Positions 42,984 through 51,310 of a stretch of DNA of 64,000 nucleotides are shown here, one piece after another; position 1 is the stretch's first letter, and every line of letters begins with the position of its first letter. A program made the translations under genes and the position numbers. The notes under the pieces are model-generated. The model was not told the DNA's origin. It searched no databases and was given only the letters and a program-made list of their open reading frames with translations. This DNA is from Enorma phocaeensis. GTDB lineage: Bacteria > Actinomycetota > Coriobacteriia > Coriobacteriales > Coriobacteriaceae. The DNA lies in contig NZ_JACJKQ010000007.1 of the NCBI RefSeq assembly GCF_016901575.1, positions 1 to 64,000 of the forward strand, read 5' to 3'.

Positions 42984-44411
42984 CTACTCCGAGGCCTCGG
43001 CAGCGGCGGTCTTATATGCGATGAACTCGGGCCCGACGGTGGTGACGTCGCCGGCACCCATGGTGATCAGCAGGTCGCCCGGCTCGACCACCTCGGAGAG
43101 GCGCTGGGAGACGAGCATGCGGTCGCCCACGTAGACGACCTCCTTGCCGGGATGGCGCAGGCGCACCTTGTCGGCGAGCATGCGGCTCGTGACGCCCGGG
43201 ATGGGCATCTCGCCGGCAGAGAACACGTCGATGAGCACGAGCCGGTCGGCGTCGGCGAAGGCATCGGCGAAGTCGTCGGCGAAGGCCTCGAGGCGCGAGT
43301 AGCGGTGCGGCTGGAAGACGACGTCGACGTGCTTGTAGCCCAGCGCGCGGGCGGCGGCGAGCGTCGCCTTGATCTCGGTGGGATGGTGCCCGTAGTCGTC
43401 GACCACGGTGACGCCGTCGACGTCGCCCACATGGGTGAAGCGACGGCGCACGCCCTTGAAGCCGGAGAGGGCCTCGGCGGCCTTCGCGACGTCGAGCCCG
43501 AGCACCTGCGCCACGGTGAGCGACGCGGTGGCGTTGAGCAGGTTGTGCACGCCGGGGTTGGCCTTGATGGCCACCTCGAAGGAGGAGCCGTCGGCGAAGC
43601 GCACGGTGCAAGACGCCGAAAGCTCGTGGGAGACCATGTGCGGGGTGCACACGACGTCGCAGTCCTCGCTCACGCCGTAGGTGACCACGCGGCGCCCGCT
43701 CTCGCGGGCGAGTTCGACCAGGCGCGGCGCGTCTCCGCACACCACCACCGTGCCGTGGTCGCCCACCAGGCGCATGAACTCGACGAAGGTGCGCTCGATG
43801 TCCTCGAGCGAGTCGTAGTGGTCCATATGGTCGGCCTCGACGTTGGTGACCACCACCACGTCGGGGTCGAGATAGAGGAAGGAGCTGTCGGACTCGTCCG
43901 CCTCGCACACGAAGAAGTCGCCCGATCCGTTGCGGCCGTTGGTGTCGTAGCCCTCGACGATGCCGCCGATGAGGAAGCTCGGGTCGGCGCCCATGCGGTC
44001 GAGCATGGTGGCGCACATGGACGAGGTGGTCGTCTTGCCATGGGTGCCCGCAATGGCGACGGTGGTGTGGCCATGGCCCAGGGCGGAGAGCATCTTGGCG
44101 CGCGGCCAGACGGGAATGCCCAACTCGCGGGCGCGCACGAGCTCGGGATTGGTCTCGGGGATGGCGGTGGAGACCACCACGACGTCCGGCGAGAGCTCGT
44201 CGATGGTCTCGGCACGGTGCCCCACGCGCACCTCGACGCCGGCACGGGTGAGCTGGCGGATGTAGCGCGAGGTCTTGAGGTCGGAGCCGCTCACGGCATA
44301 GCCGCGCTCGTGCAACACGAGCGCGATGCCGCTCATGCCGGCGCCGCCGATGCCGATAAAGTGAGCGCGCTTGAACGCCGGAGCGGTGGGCGCGGTCGTA
44401 GTGTCTGCCAT
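42984..44411 (-). CDS. murC: UDP-N-acetylmuramate-L-alanine ligase
   Basis: The 475-residue Mur ligase has FIGIGGAGMSGIALVL at the N-terminus, the ATP loop AIAGTHGKTTTSSM near 115, the EADESDSSFLYL segment and the C-terminal DDYGHHPTEIKATL and FQPHRYSRL motifs specific to MurC. It adds L-Ala to UDP-MurNAc. The ATG follows AAGGGGAG. Confidence 0.96.
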   Translation of the reverse strand: MADTTTAPTAPAFKRAHFIGIGGAGMSGIALVLHERGYAVSGSDLKTSRYIRQLTRAGVEVRVGHRAETIDELSPDVVVVSTAIPETNPELVRARELGIPVWPRAKMLSALGHGHTTVAIAGTHGKTTTSSMCATMLDRMGADPSFLIGGIVEGYDTNGRNGSGDFFVCEADESDSSFLYLDPDVVVVTNVEADHMDHYDSLEDIERTFVEFMRLVGDHGTVVVCGDAPRLVELARESGRRVVTYGVSEDCDVVCTPHMVSHELSASCTVRFADGSSFEVAIKANPGVHNLLNATASLTVAQVLGLDVAKAAEALSGFKGVRRRFTHVGDVDGVTVVDDYGHHPTEIKATLAAARALGYKHVDVVFQPHRYSRLEAFADDFADAFADADRLVLIDVFSAGEMPIPGVTSRMLADKVRLRHPGKEVVYVGDRMLVSQRLSEVVEPGDLLITMGAGDVTTVGPEFIAYKTAAAEASE

Positions 44412-44592
44412 GCGGATATACTCCCCTTCAGCTACGGTCGATGCATATCTTTGACACTTTACCGCAACTTCGGGCGCCGTGCGAACGCGCTACGCAGACA
44501 GCGGCAACTCAGCACGCCGGCGGCAGGCCGCCCCGCACCAGGCGGCCCAGGAGGCGCGCCCCGGACGGCACGGCGCGCCTTCTGCGGCGTCC

Positions 44593-45714
44593 CTAGAGCT
44601 CCTCGAGCGCATCGGCCAGGCGCGCGGCGGCGCGGTCCTGACCCAGCCCGCGAGCGGCGTCGCGCATGGCGGCGCGCGCATCGGCGTCGGCGAGCAGCCC
44701 CAGCAGGCGCTCCTTGAAGGCCAGCGAGTCGATCTCGGCGTCGGCGAACATGACCGCCGCGCCCTCGTCCACGAGATAGCGGGCGTTGGTGGTCTGGTGG
44801 TCGGCCGTGGCAAAGGGGTAGGGCACCAAGATCGAGGGCACGGCGAGCGCCGCGATCTCTGCCACCGACGAGGCGCCCGAGCGCGACAGCACCAGGTCGG
44901 AGGCCGCGAGGACGTCGCCCATGTTCTCGATATATTCCACGACGCGGTAGCGCTCCTGCTCGGCGGGGGTGAGCGCGAGCGCGTCGCGGGTCGCCTCGAA
45001 GTCGTCGGCGCCGGCGGAATGCAGCACGTAGGCCCCGTCGAGGGCGAGCAGCTCGTCCTTCAGCTGCGCCATGCGGGCGTTGATGTGATGCGCCCCGAGC
45101 GACCCGCCGAAGACCAGGAGCATGGTGGCGTCCTCGGGCACGCCGAGCCCGGCGCGGCCGCGCGCGCGGTCGCCCGCGAGCACCGAGGGCCTCACGGGGT
45201 TGCCCACCATCTTGATCGCGTCGGCGCGGGCGCCCTGCTTCTTGAAGACGTCTGCCACGCTCGGCTGGGCGATGCCGATGAGCGAGGCGCCCTTGGCGGA
45301 CTGCTTGTTGGCAAGGCCCGGCACGGAGTTCTGCTCGTGCAGGGCATACGGGATGCCGAGGCGTGCGGCCGCCCGCACCAGGGGCAGCTCGACATAGGCG
45401 CCGAAGCCGATGGCGACGTCGGGCTTCAGGGCGGGGTCGGCCTCGAAGGCGCGCACGAGGCGGCGCTCCTCGTGCGCCAGGTGCACGAGGGCCGTGATGA
45501 GGGTCCAGGGCTTCTGGCGGTCGAACCCGGTCACCTCGACCGGGTAGAAGTCAAAGCCCGCCTGGGGCACGAGCCTCCCCTCGAGGCGCCTCGTCTCGCC
45601 GAAGAAGCGCACCTCGTGCCCGCGCTCGCGCAGCTCCTCGGCGAGCGCGAGGGCGGGATTCACGTGTCCGGCGGTTCCTCCGGCAGCGATGGCGATCCGT
45701 TTCTTATCGGTCAT
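44593..45714 (-). CDS. murG: UDP-GlcNAc transferase MurG (lipid II synthesis)
   Basis: The 373-residue glycosyltransferase has the MurG motifs AAGGTAGHVNPALALAEEL, GFGAYVELP, LHEQNSVPGLANK, LLVFGGSLGAHHIN and SRSGASSVAEIAALAVPSILVPYPFATADHQ. It converts lipid I to lipid II at the inner membrane face. The ATG at 45714 follows AAGGGGGAG and overlaps the ftsW end by 11 bases. A 181-base spacer to murC contains a GC-rich hairpin. Confidence 0.95.
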   Translation of the reverse strand: MTDKKRIAIAAGGTAGHVNPALALAEELRERGHEVRFFGETRRLEGRLVPQAGFDFYPVEVTGFDRQKPWTLITALVHLAHEERRLVRAFEADPALKPDVAIGFGAYVELPLVRAAARLGIPYALHEQNSVPGLANKQSAKGASLIGIAQPSVADVFKKQGARADAIKMVGNPVRPSVLAGDRARGRAGLGVPEDATMLLVFGGSLGAHHINARMAQLKDELLALDGAYVLHSAGADDFEATRDALALTPAEQERYRVVEYIENMGDVLAASDLVLSRSGASSVAEIAALAVPSILVPYPFATADHQTTNARYLVDEGAAVMFADAEIDSLAFKERLLGLLADADARAAMRDAARGLGQDRAAARLADALEEL

Positions 45715-47284
45715 GGCGTCTCCCCCTTGGCGACCCGGTCGCCCGGCCGCGGCCGGGCGCATATCCTCCCCTGTCATACCCCACGCGCGGCCCGGACCGG
45801 CGCAGCCGGTCGGCAGGGTCTCGTCCCAAGTCGACGCGCGAGCGGCCCTGGGCGCCGTCTCCCCAGCCGCCACGCGACGAGGCGAGCGGAGCCGAGCGCC
45901 GCGGCGCCTGCGGGCGGGCGTCGTCGCGCCCCGTCCCCCGCGGGCGGCCCTGGGCGCCGTCGAGCACCGTGAAGCCCCCCGAGCGAGCCCCGCGCAGGCG
46001 CGGCTCGCCGGCGGTGCTCTCCTCCACCACGGCGAAGTCGTCGCGGCGCACGTCGTAGACCGTCTTGGGATTGCTCTCGATCGACACGCGCAAGACGAGG
46101 CCCATGAGGATCAGCGACGCGATCATGGACGAGCCGCCGTACGAGGTGAACGGCAGCGTCTTGCCCGTCATGGGCGTGACGCCCAAGATGCCCAGGATGT
46201 TGATGAGAAACTGCAGCGCGATGAGCACGATCGACCCCGAGGCGATGAGGCGCCCCTGGATGCTCGGCGACTGCCAGGCGATCTTGAACGCGGCGTACAC
46301 CATGACGGCGAACACCGCAAAGAAGGCGAGCGTGCCCACGAGCCCCAGCTCCTCGCCGATGATGGCCAGGATGTAGTCGTTGTGCGCCTCGGGCAGATAG
46401 TTGTACTTCATGGTCGAGTTGCCGATGCCGCGGCCGAACAGCCCTCCCGAGGCGAACGCCATGATGGCGAGCGTGGCCTGGTAGCCGGTGTCGTAGGGGT
46501 CGTCCCAGGGGTTGCCCAGAAACAGGCGGTCGGCGCGGTAGTCGGACGACAGGATGAGCACGACCGCCAGAAGGGCGCCTAAGCCCAGGACGGCGCCGAT
46601 GAGCTTGTAGGAGAATCCCGCGAAGTAGGCCATGCAGAACACCGAGCCGGCGATGATCAGGCAGGTGCCCATGTCGGGCTCGAGAATGATGGTCAGCAGC
46701 GGGGCGCCGGCGCAGGCGATCAGCAGGGCGAGGAACCGCGCGGTGTCGAGCGAGCCCTCCTCGTAGTACTCGTAGAAGATCTTGGCAGCCGTGACCACCA
46801 CGACCGCCTTGGCGAACTCCGAGGGCTGGAACTGCTGGCCGGCGATCAAGATCCAGCGGCGGGCGCCGCCGGCGTCCTTGCCGACCAGAAGCACGAGCAT
46901 CAGCAGCACGAGCATGGCCCCCCAGGCCCACCACGCGAGCTTGGAGCGCATGACCACGAGCGGCACCCGGCTCACCGCCAGCATGCCAGCGAGGCCGATC
47001 GCGATGAAGATCGCCTGGCGCTGCAGGTAATAGACCGAGCTGCCCATCTCCTTCAGGGCCTCGACGGAGGACGCCGAGTAGACCATGAGCAGGCCGAAGG
47101 CGAGAATCGCCACGAGACATGCCAGAAAGACGATGCGCGGGCGCATGATGCGGGCGGGAACCCCGGCGATGAGCCGCTCGCCCAGGGCGGAGTGGCCGCC
47201 CTCGGGGCGGCGCGTCCGCGCCTTGCGGGCAGGGGCCTCCTCAGATGTTGCTTCGGCGCCGCGCGGCGCGTCCATGCGCGACAT
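45704..47284 (-). CDS. ftsW: FtsW, division-specific lipid II polymerase, with an Arg/Gly-rich C-tail
   Basis: The 526-residue SEDS protein has about ten helices and the signatures GQQFQPSEFAKAVVVV, LEPDMGTCLII, EAHNDYILAIIGEELGL and GKTLPFTSYGGSSM. After residue 410 comes a roughly 110-residue Arg/Gly/Asp-rich tail that ordinary FtsW lacks. It polymerises glycan strands with FtsI. It starts 5 bases after the murD stop; the ribosome site is weak, suggesting coupling. Confidence 0.93.
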   Translation of the reverse strand: MSRMDAPRGAEATSEEAPARKARTRRPEGGHSALGERLIAGVPARIMRPRIVFLACLVAILAFGLLMVYSASSVEALKEMGSSVYYLQRQAIFIAIGLAGMLAVSRVPLVVMRSKLAWWAWGAMLVLLMLVLLVGKDAGGARRWILIAGQQFQPSEFAKAVVVVTAAKIFYEYYEEGSLDTARFLALLIACAGAPLLTIILEPDMGTCLIIAGSVFCMAYFAGFSYKLIGAVLGLGALLAVVLILSSDYRADRLFLGNPWDDPYDTGYQATLAIMAFASGGLFGRGIGNSTMKYNYLPEAHNDYILAIIGEELGLVGTLAFFAVFAVMVYAAFKIAWQSPSIQGRLIASGSIVLIALQFLINILGILGVTPMTGKTLPFTSYGGSSMIASLILMGLVLRVSIESNPKTVYDVRRDDFAVVEESTAGEPRLRGARSGGFTVLDGAQGRPRGTGRDDARPQAPRRSAPLASSRGGWGDGAQGRSRVDLGRDPADRLRRSGPRVGYDRGGYAPGRGRATGSPRGRRHDR

Positions 47285-47289
47285 GGCGG

Positions 47290-48696
47290 CTAGCGCCCGG
47301 CGGCAGACGCGCCGCGAAGCTCGTCAAGATAGCCCTTATAGGCGCGGCCGCGCTCCTCGAAGCCGGAGAACTCGTCAAAGCTCGAGCAGGCCGGAGACAG
47401 CAGCACCACCTCGCCGCGCTCGGCGAGGTTGCGGGCGACGTCTACCGCGTCGCGCAGGTTGTCGGCCTCGGCGAGGTCGAGCTCGTGGGTGTCGTCGGCC
47501 TCCAGAAACGCCGCGAGGAAGCGCTCGCGCGCCTCGCCGAAGCACACCACGGCGCGCACCGTCGAGGAGATGACCGAGCGGGCGAACTCCTCGAGCGGGG
47601 TGCCCTTGTCGTGCCCGCCCACCAGCAGCACCACGCGCTCGCGCGGGAACGCGGTGAGCGCCTTTATGACCGCGTCGGTGTTGGTGGCCTTCGAATCGTT
47701 CACGAAGCGGACGCCGTCGAGCTCGCCGCAGGGCTCGATGCGGTGCTCGAGCGGGGCAAACGAGCGCAGCCCGGCGCGCACGCCCTCCACGGAGGCGCCC
47801 GCGAACAGCGCGGCGGAGGCGGCGGCGAGCGCGTTGGTGAGGTTGTGGCGGCCGGCGATCTTGAGGTCGTCCACCGCGACGAGCGGGGTCTCCTCGCCCG
47901 CCAGGCGCACCACGAGCACGCCCTCGCGCACGAAGGCGGCGTCGGCGGTGGCGGGGTCGTCAAGGGCGAGCGAGAGCACGCGCCGGCCGTCGCGGGCGAT
48001 GAGGCCCATGTGGTCGCGCACGCCCTCGTCCTCGACGTCTACCACGGCGAGGTCGGAGGGGGTGAGGTTGGCAAACAGCCGGCACTTGGCGCGGGCGTAG
48101 TTCTCGTGGCTGCGGTGCCAGGCCAAATGGTCGGGCGTGATGTTTAAGAGCACCGCGACACGCGGATGCAGCTCGGAGGTGGTGGCCAGCTGGTAGCTCG
48201 ACAGCTCGGCCACAAACCACTCGCCCTCGCCGCGCCCGTCGACCCGCGAGATGGCGGTGTCGCCGATGTTGCCCACGGCGGACGAGCGCATGCCCGCGGC
48301 GTGCAGCAGATGGTTGGTGAGGGCCGTCGTGGTGGTCTTGCCGTTGGTGCCCGTGATGCCCACCCAGCGCTCGGGCGTGAGGCGGTAGGCGAACTCCGGC
48401 TCGCCCATGATCTGGCCGGCGTGGTTGCGGGCGGCGGCGAAGAAGTCGGAGAACTCCGAGATGCCCGGGCTCGCCACGCACACGTCGAAGGAGCCCTCTA
48501 CGTCCTCGGTGCCATAGACAAAGCGGGCGCCCGCCTCCTCGAGGGCGCGCGTGGCGTCGTTGGCGCCCGACGAGGCGCCGCCGTAGACGACGACCTCGCC
48601 CACGCGGTCGGTGTGGGCGAGCGCCCAGCGCACGATGTCGAGTCCCGTGGTGCCCTGTCCCAGCACCAGCAGGCTAAAACGGTCCGGAAGAGCCAT
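47290..48696 (-). CDS. murD: UDP-N-acetylmuramoylalanine-D-glutamate ligase
   Basis: The 468-residue Mur ligase has GQGTTGLDIVRWAL, the ATP loop GITGTNGKTTTTALTNHLL near 113, LNITPDHLAWHRS and VNDSKATNTDAVIKAL, the standard MurD motifs. It adds D-Glu to UDP-MurNAc-L-Ala. The ATG follows GTGAGG, 9 bases after the mraY stop. Confidence 0.95.
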   Translation of the reverse strand: MALPDRFSLLVLGQGTTGLDIVRWALAHTDRVGEVVVYGGASSGANDATRALEEAGARFVYGTEDVEGSFDVCVASPGISEFSDFFAAARNHAGQIMGEPEFAYRLTPERWVGITGTNGKTTTTALTNHLLHAAGMRSSAVGNIGDTAISRVDGRGEGEWFVAELSSYQLATTSELHPRVAVLLNITPDHLAWHRSHENYARAKCRLFANLTPSDLAVVDVEDEGVRDHMGLIARDGRRVLSLALDDPATADAAFVREGVLVVRLAGEETPLVAVDDLKIAGRHNLTNALAAASAALFAGASVEGVRAGLRSFAPLEHRIEPCGELDGVRFVNDSKATNTDAVIKALTAFPRERVVLLVGGHDKGTPLEEFARSVISSTVRAVVCFGEARERFLAAFLEADDTHELDLAEADNLRDAVDVARNLAERGEVVLLSPACSSFDEFSGFEERGRAYKGYLDELRGASAAGR

Positions 48697-48705
48697 GCGT
48701 CCTCA

Positions 48706-49737
48706 CTATCCCAACTGGAAGAACAGCGCCAGGCCGAGCGCGCCGAAGGCGGCGGCCACGATCCAGAACCGGATGACCACCTTGGTCTCAGCCCAGCCGA
48801 GCTTCTCGAAATGATGATGGATGGGTGCCATGAGAAACACCCGCTTGCCGGTGGCCTTGAAGCTCACCACCTGGATCATGACCGAGAGCGCCTCGATGAT
48901 GAAGAGCGCCCCCACGATGAGGGAGACGACCTCGGTGTTCGTCATGATGGCCACGCAGGCGAAGGCGCAGCCGAGCGCAAGCGAGCCGGTGTCGCCCATG
49001 AAGATGCTCGCCGGGTAGCAGTTGAACCACAGAAAGCCCAGGCAGGCGCCGGCGCACGCCGTGCAGAACACCGACAGGTTGGGGTCGCCGTGCAAAAACG
49101 AGATGGCAGCCATGATGAGCATGGCGATCATGGAGGTGCCGCCCGCGAGGCCGTCGAGGCCGTCGGTCAGGTTCACGGCGTTGGAGAGGCCGGCGATGAG
49201 CAGCCAGGTGAACACCAGGTAGAGCCAGGGAATCTGGAAGGGCTCTCCTGCGATGGTGAGCGTGGTGGAGAGCACGCCCAGATCGATGCCGAAGCCGCCC
49301 GGGAAGCGCACCTCGGGCGCCACGCCGCACCAGTTGACGGCGAGCAGGCAGAAGAGCACGCAGATGAGGGTGAGGCCGATCATCTTGGCGTGGGGCGTGA
49401 GGCCAAGCGAGCGCCCGTGCGACACCGACGTCGCGTCGTCGATGAGGCCGAGCACGCCGCAGGCGAGCGTTGCCAGGAGCACGAGCACGAGCTCGGTGGT
49501 GAGGCGCCCGAACAGGACGCAGGTGAGGGTCACCGAGAGCAGGATCACCACGCCGCCCATGGTGGGCGTGCCCTGCTTGATGAGATGCCGCTCGGGGCCG
49601 TCGGCGCGCACCTGCTGGCCGATGCCCTCGAACTTGAGCAGGCGGATCCACAGCGGCATGAGCACCGCAGCGATGAGCGCGCCCACGCCGAGCGCGAGAA
49701 ACGCCTGGAACGTGGGGTAGGTCGGGTTACCGAACAT
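48706..49737 (-). CDS. mraY: phospho-MurNAc-pentapeptide transferase
   Basis: The 343-residue membrane enzyme has about ten helices and the MraY motifs GTPTMGGVVILLSV, GLIDDATSV, NLTDGLDGLAGGTSM, FMGDTGSLALG and MAPIHHHFEKLGWAE (histidine triad). It links the muropeptide to undecaprenyl phosphate. Its start overlaps the murF end by 11 bases. Confidence 0.96.
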   Translation of the reverse strand: MFGNPTYPTFQAFLALGVGALIAAVLMPLWIRLLKFEGIGQQVRADGPERHLIKQGTPTMGGVVILLSVTLTCVLFGRLTTELVLVLLATLACGVLGLIDDATSVSHGRSLGLTPHAKMIGLTLICVLFCLLAVNWCGVAPEVRFPGGFGIDLGVLSTTLTIAGEPFQIPWLYLVFTWLLIAGLSNAVNLTDGLDGLAGGTSMIAMLIMAAISFLHGDPNLSVFCTACAGACLGFLWFNCYPASIFMGDTGSLALGCAFACVAIMTNTEVVSLIVGALFIIEALSVMIQVVSFKATGKRVFLMAPIHHHFEKLGWAETKVVIRFWIVAAAFGALGLALFFQLG

Positions 49738-51175
49738 CGGCGCACACCCCCTCTACGAAGCGGTCGAGCCCCACGGCGTGAGAACCCTTCACGAGGACCA
49801 TGTCGGTCGCCGAGAACGTGGAGCCCCAGCGGGCGAGCGCGGAGGCGGTGTCGGGCATGTGCGAGACGCGGTCCTCGGGCATGCCCATGAGGCGCGCGGC
49901 GGCAGCCATGCGCCCGGCGAGCTCGCCGCCCACGCACACGAGCTGGTCGAGCTTCTTGGCCGCGGCATAGGCGCCCACGAGCTCGTGGAAGCGCGGGGCC
50001 TCGTCGCCCAGCTCGCCCATCTCGCCGAGCACCGCGACCCGCCGGCCGGTCGCGTCGAGCCCGCAGAGCAGGTCGAGGCCGGCGGCCATGGACTCGGGGC
50101 TCGCGTTGTAGGAGTCGTCCACGACGCGCGCGCCCGAGGCCGCGCGGCGCAGCTCCTGGCGATGCCCGGTGAGCCTGAGCTCGTGGAAGACCTGGTCGAT
50201 CTCGTACTGCGCGACCCCCAGGCGATGCGCCACCGCCGCGGCGTAGAGCGCGTTGGGGACGGCCTGGGCGCCCGTGATGGAGAGCCCGGTGTGGTACTGC
50301 GACCCGTTCTCGAGCATGATGTCGAACTCGGCGCAGCCGTCGGCGCCCACCTGGATGTCGCGGGCCCAGACGTCGTCGTCCTCGCTCGTGCCGGCGAGCA
50401 GCACGTCGACGCCCGCGGGGCGCGCGAAGTGCTCGATGATGAAGGGCGTGTAGTCGTCCTCGCCGTTGAGCACCAGCAGCGAGTGGTGCCCCTCGAAGTT
50501 CTCGGAGGAGGCGGGCATGCCGGCGAGCACCTCGGCCTTGGCCCGCGCGATGTTCTCGCGGCTGCCGAGCATGCCGATGTGCGAGGTGCCGACCTTGGTG
50601 ATGATGGCGTAGGTGGGCTGGGCGCAGCGCGACAGCCGCTCGATCTCTCCGAAGGAGTTCATGCCCATCTCGAGCACCAGGACCTGGGTGTTCTTGGGCG
50701 CCGAGAGAATGGTGAGCGGCATGCCGATGAGGTTGTTGTAGTTGCCCTGGGTGGCGTGCACGCGATAGTGCGTGGCGAGCAGCGCGCTCAGGATGTCCTT
50801 CGTGGTGGTCTTGCCCACCGAGCCCGTGACGGCGATGACCGTGCACTTCATGCGGGCGCGGTACCCCTGGGCGAGCCGAAGCAGGAACTCCTCGGCGTCG
50901 TCGGCCACAAAGACCGCGCACTCGTGGTCGTCTGCGAGACGGATGAGCTTGCGCGAGGGCTCGCGCGTGAGGATGACGGCGGCGGCGCCGGCCTCGATGG
51001 CCTGCGGGGCGTAGTCGTTTCCATCCACCCGCTCGCCGGGAAACGCGACGAAGATGCTATCCTGCTCGACCTCGCGCGAGTCGATGACGCAGCCGCGACA
51101 CACGCGGTCCGCGTTGCCGGTATACGGCCGGGCCCCCGTGACCCGCTCGAGAAACTTTACGGCTATCTCTACCAT
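49727..51175 (-). CDS. murF: UDP-MurNAc-tripeptide D-Ala-D-Ala ligase
   Basis: The 482-residue Mur ligase has IDSREVEQDSIFVAFPGERVDGND, the ATP loop AVTGSVGKTTTKDILSALL near 115, NYNNLIGMPLTIL, VDDSYNASPESMAAGL and LGEMGELGDEA, the MurF-type sequence. It adds D-Ala-D-Ala. The ATG follows AAGGAG. A 135-base spacer to ftsI has a TACAAT that may be an internal promoter. Confidence 0.95.
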   Translation of the reverse strand: MVEIAVKFLERVTGARPYTGNADRVCRGCVIDSREVEQDSIFVAFPGERVDGNDYAPQAIEAGAAAVILTREPSRKLIRLADDHECAVFVADDAEEFLLRLAQGYRARMKCTVIAVTGSVGKTTTKDILSALLATHYRVHATQGNYNNLIGMPLTILSAPKNTQVLVLEMGMNSFGEIERLSRCAQPTYAIITKVGTSHIGMLGSRENIARAKAEVLAGMPASSENFEGHHSLLVLNGEDDYTPFIIEHFARPAGVDVLLAGTSEDDDVWARDIQVGADGCAEFDIMLENGSQYHTGLSITGAQAVPNALYAAAVAHRLGVAQYEIDQVFHELRLTGHRQELRRAASGARVVDDSYNASPESMAAGLDLLCGLDATGRRVAVLGEMGELGDEAPRFHELVGAYAAAKKLDQLVCVGGELAGRMAAAARLMGMPEDRVSHMPDTASALARWGSTFSATDMVLVKGSHAVGLDRFVEGVCADVR

Positions 51176-51310
51176 GCAGCACTCCTTATCAGCCTTTACT
51201 GCAGCAGATTATTGTACCTAAGGGGAGCACGGGCGGCGTGCACGCCTTATGGAGCCTGGGCGCGCTCGCCGCACGCGGCGACGGGGCGGGGCCAGAAGGC
51301 CCGCGCCCCG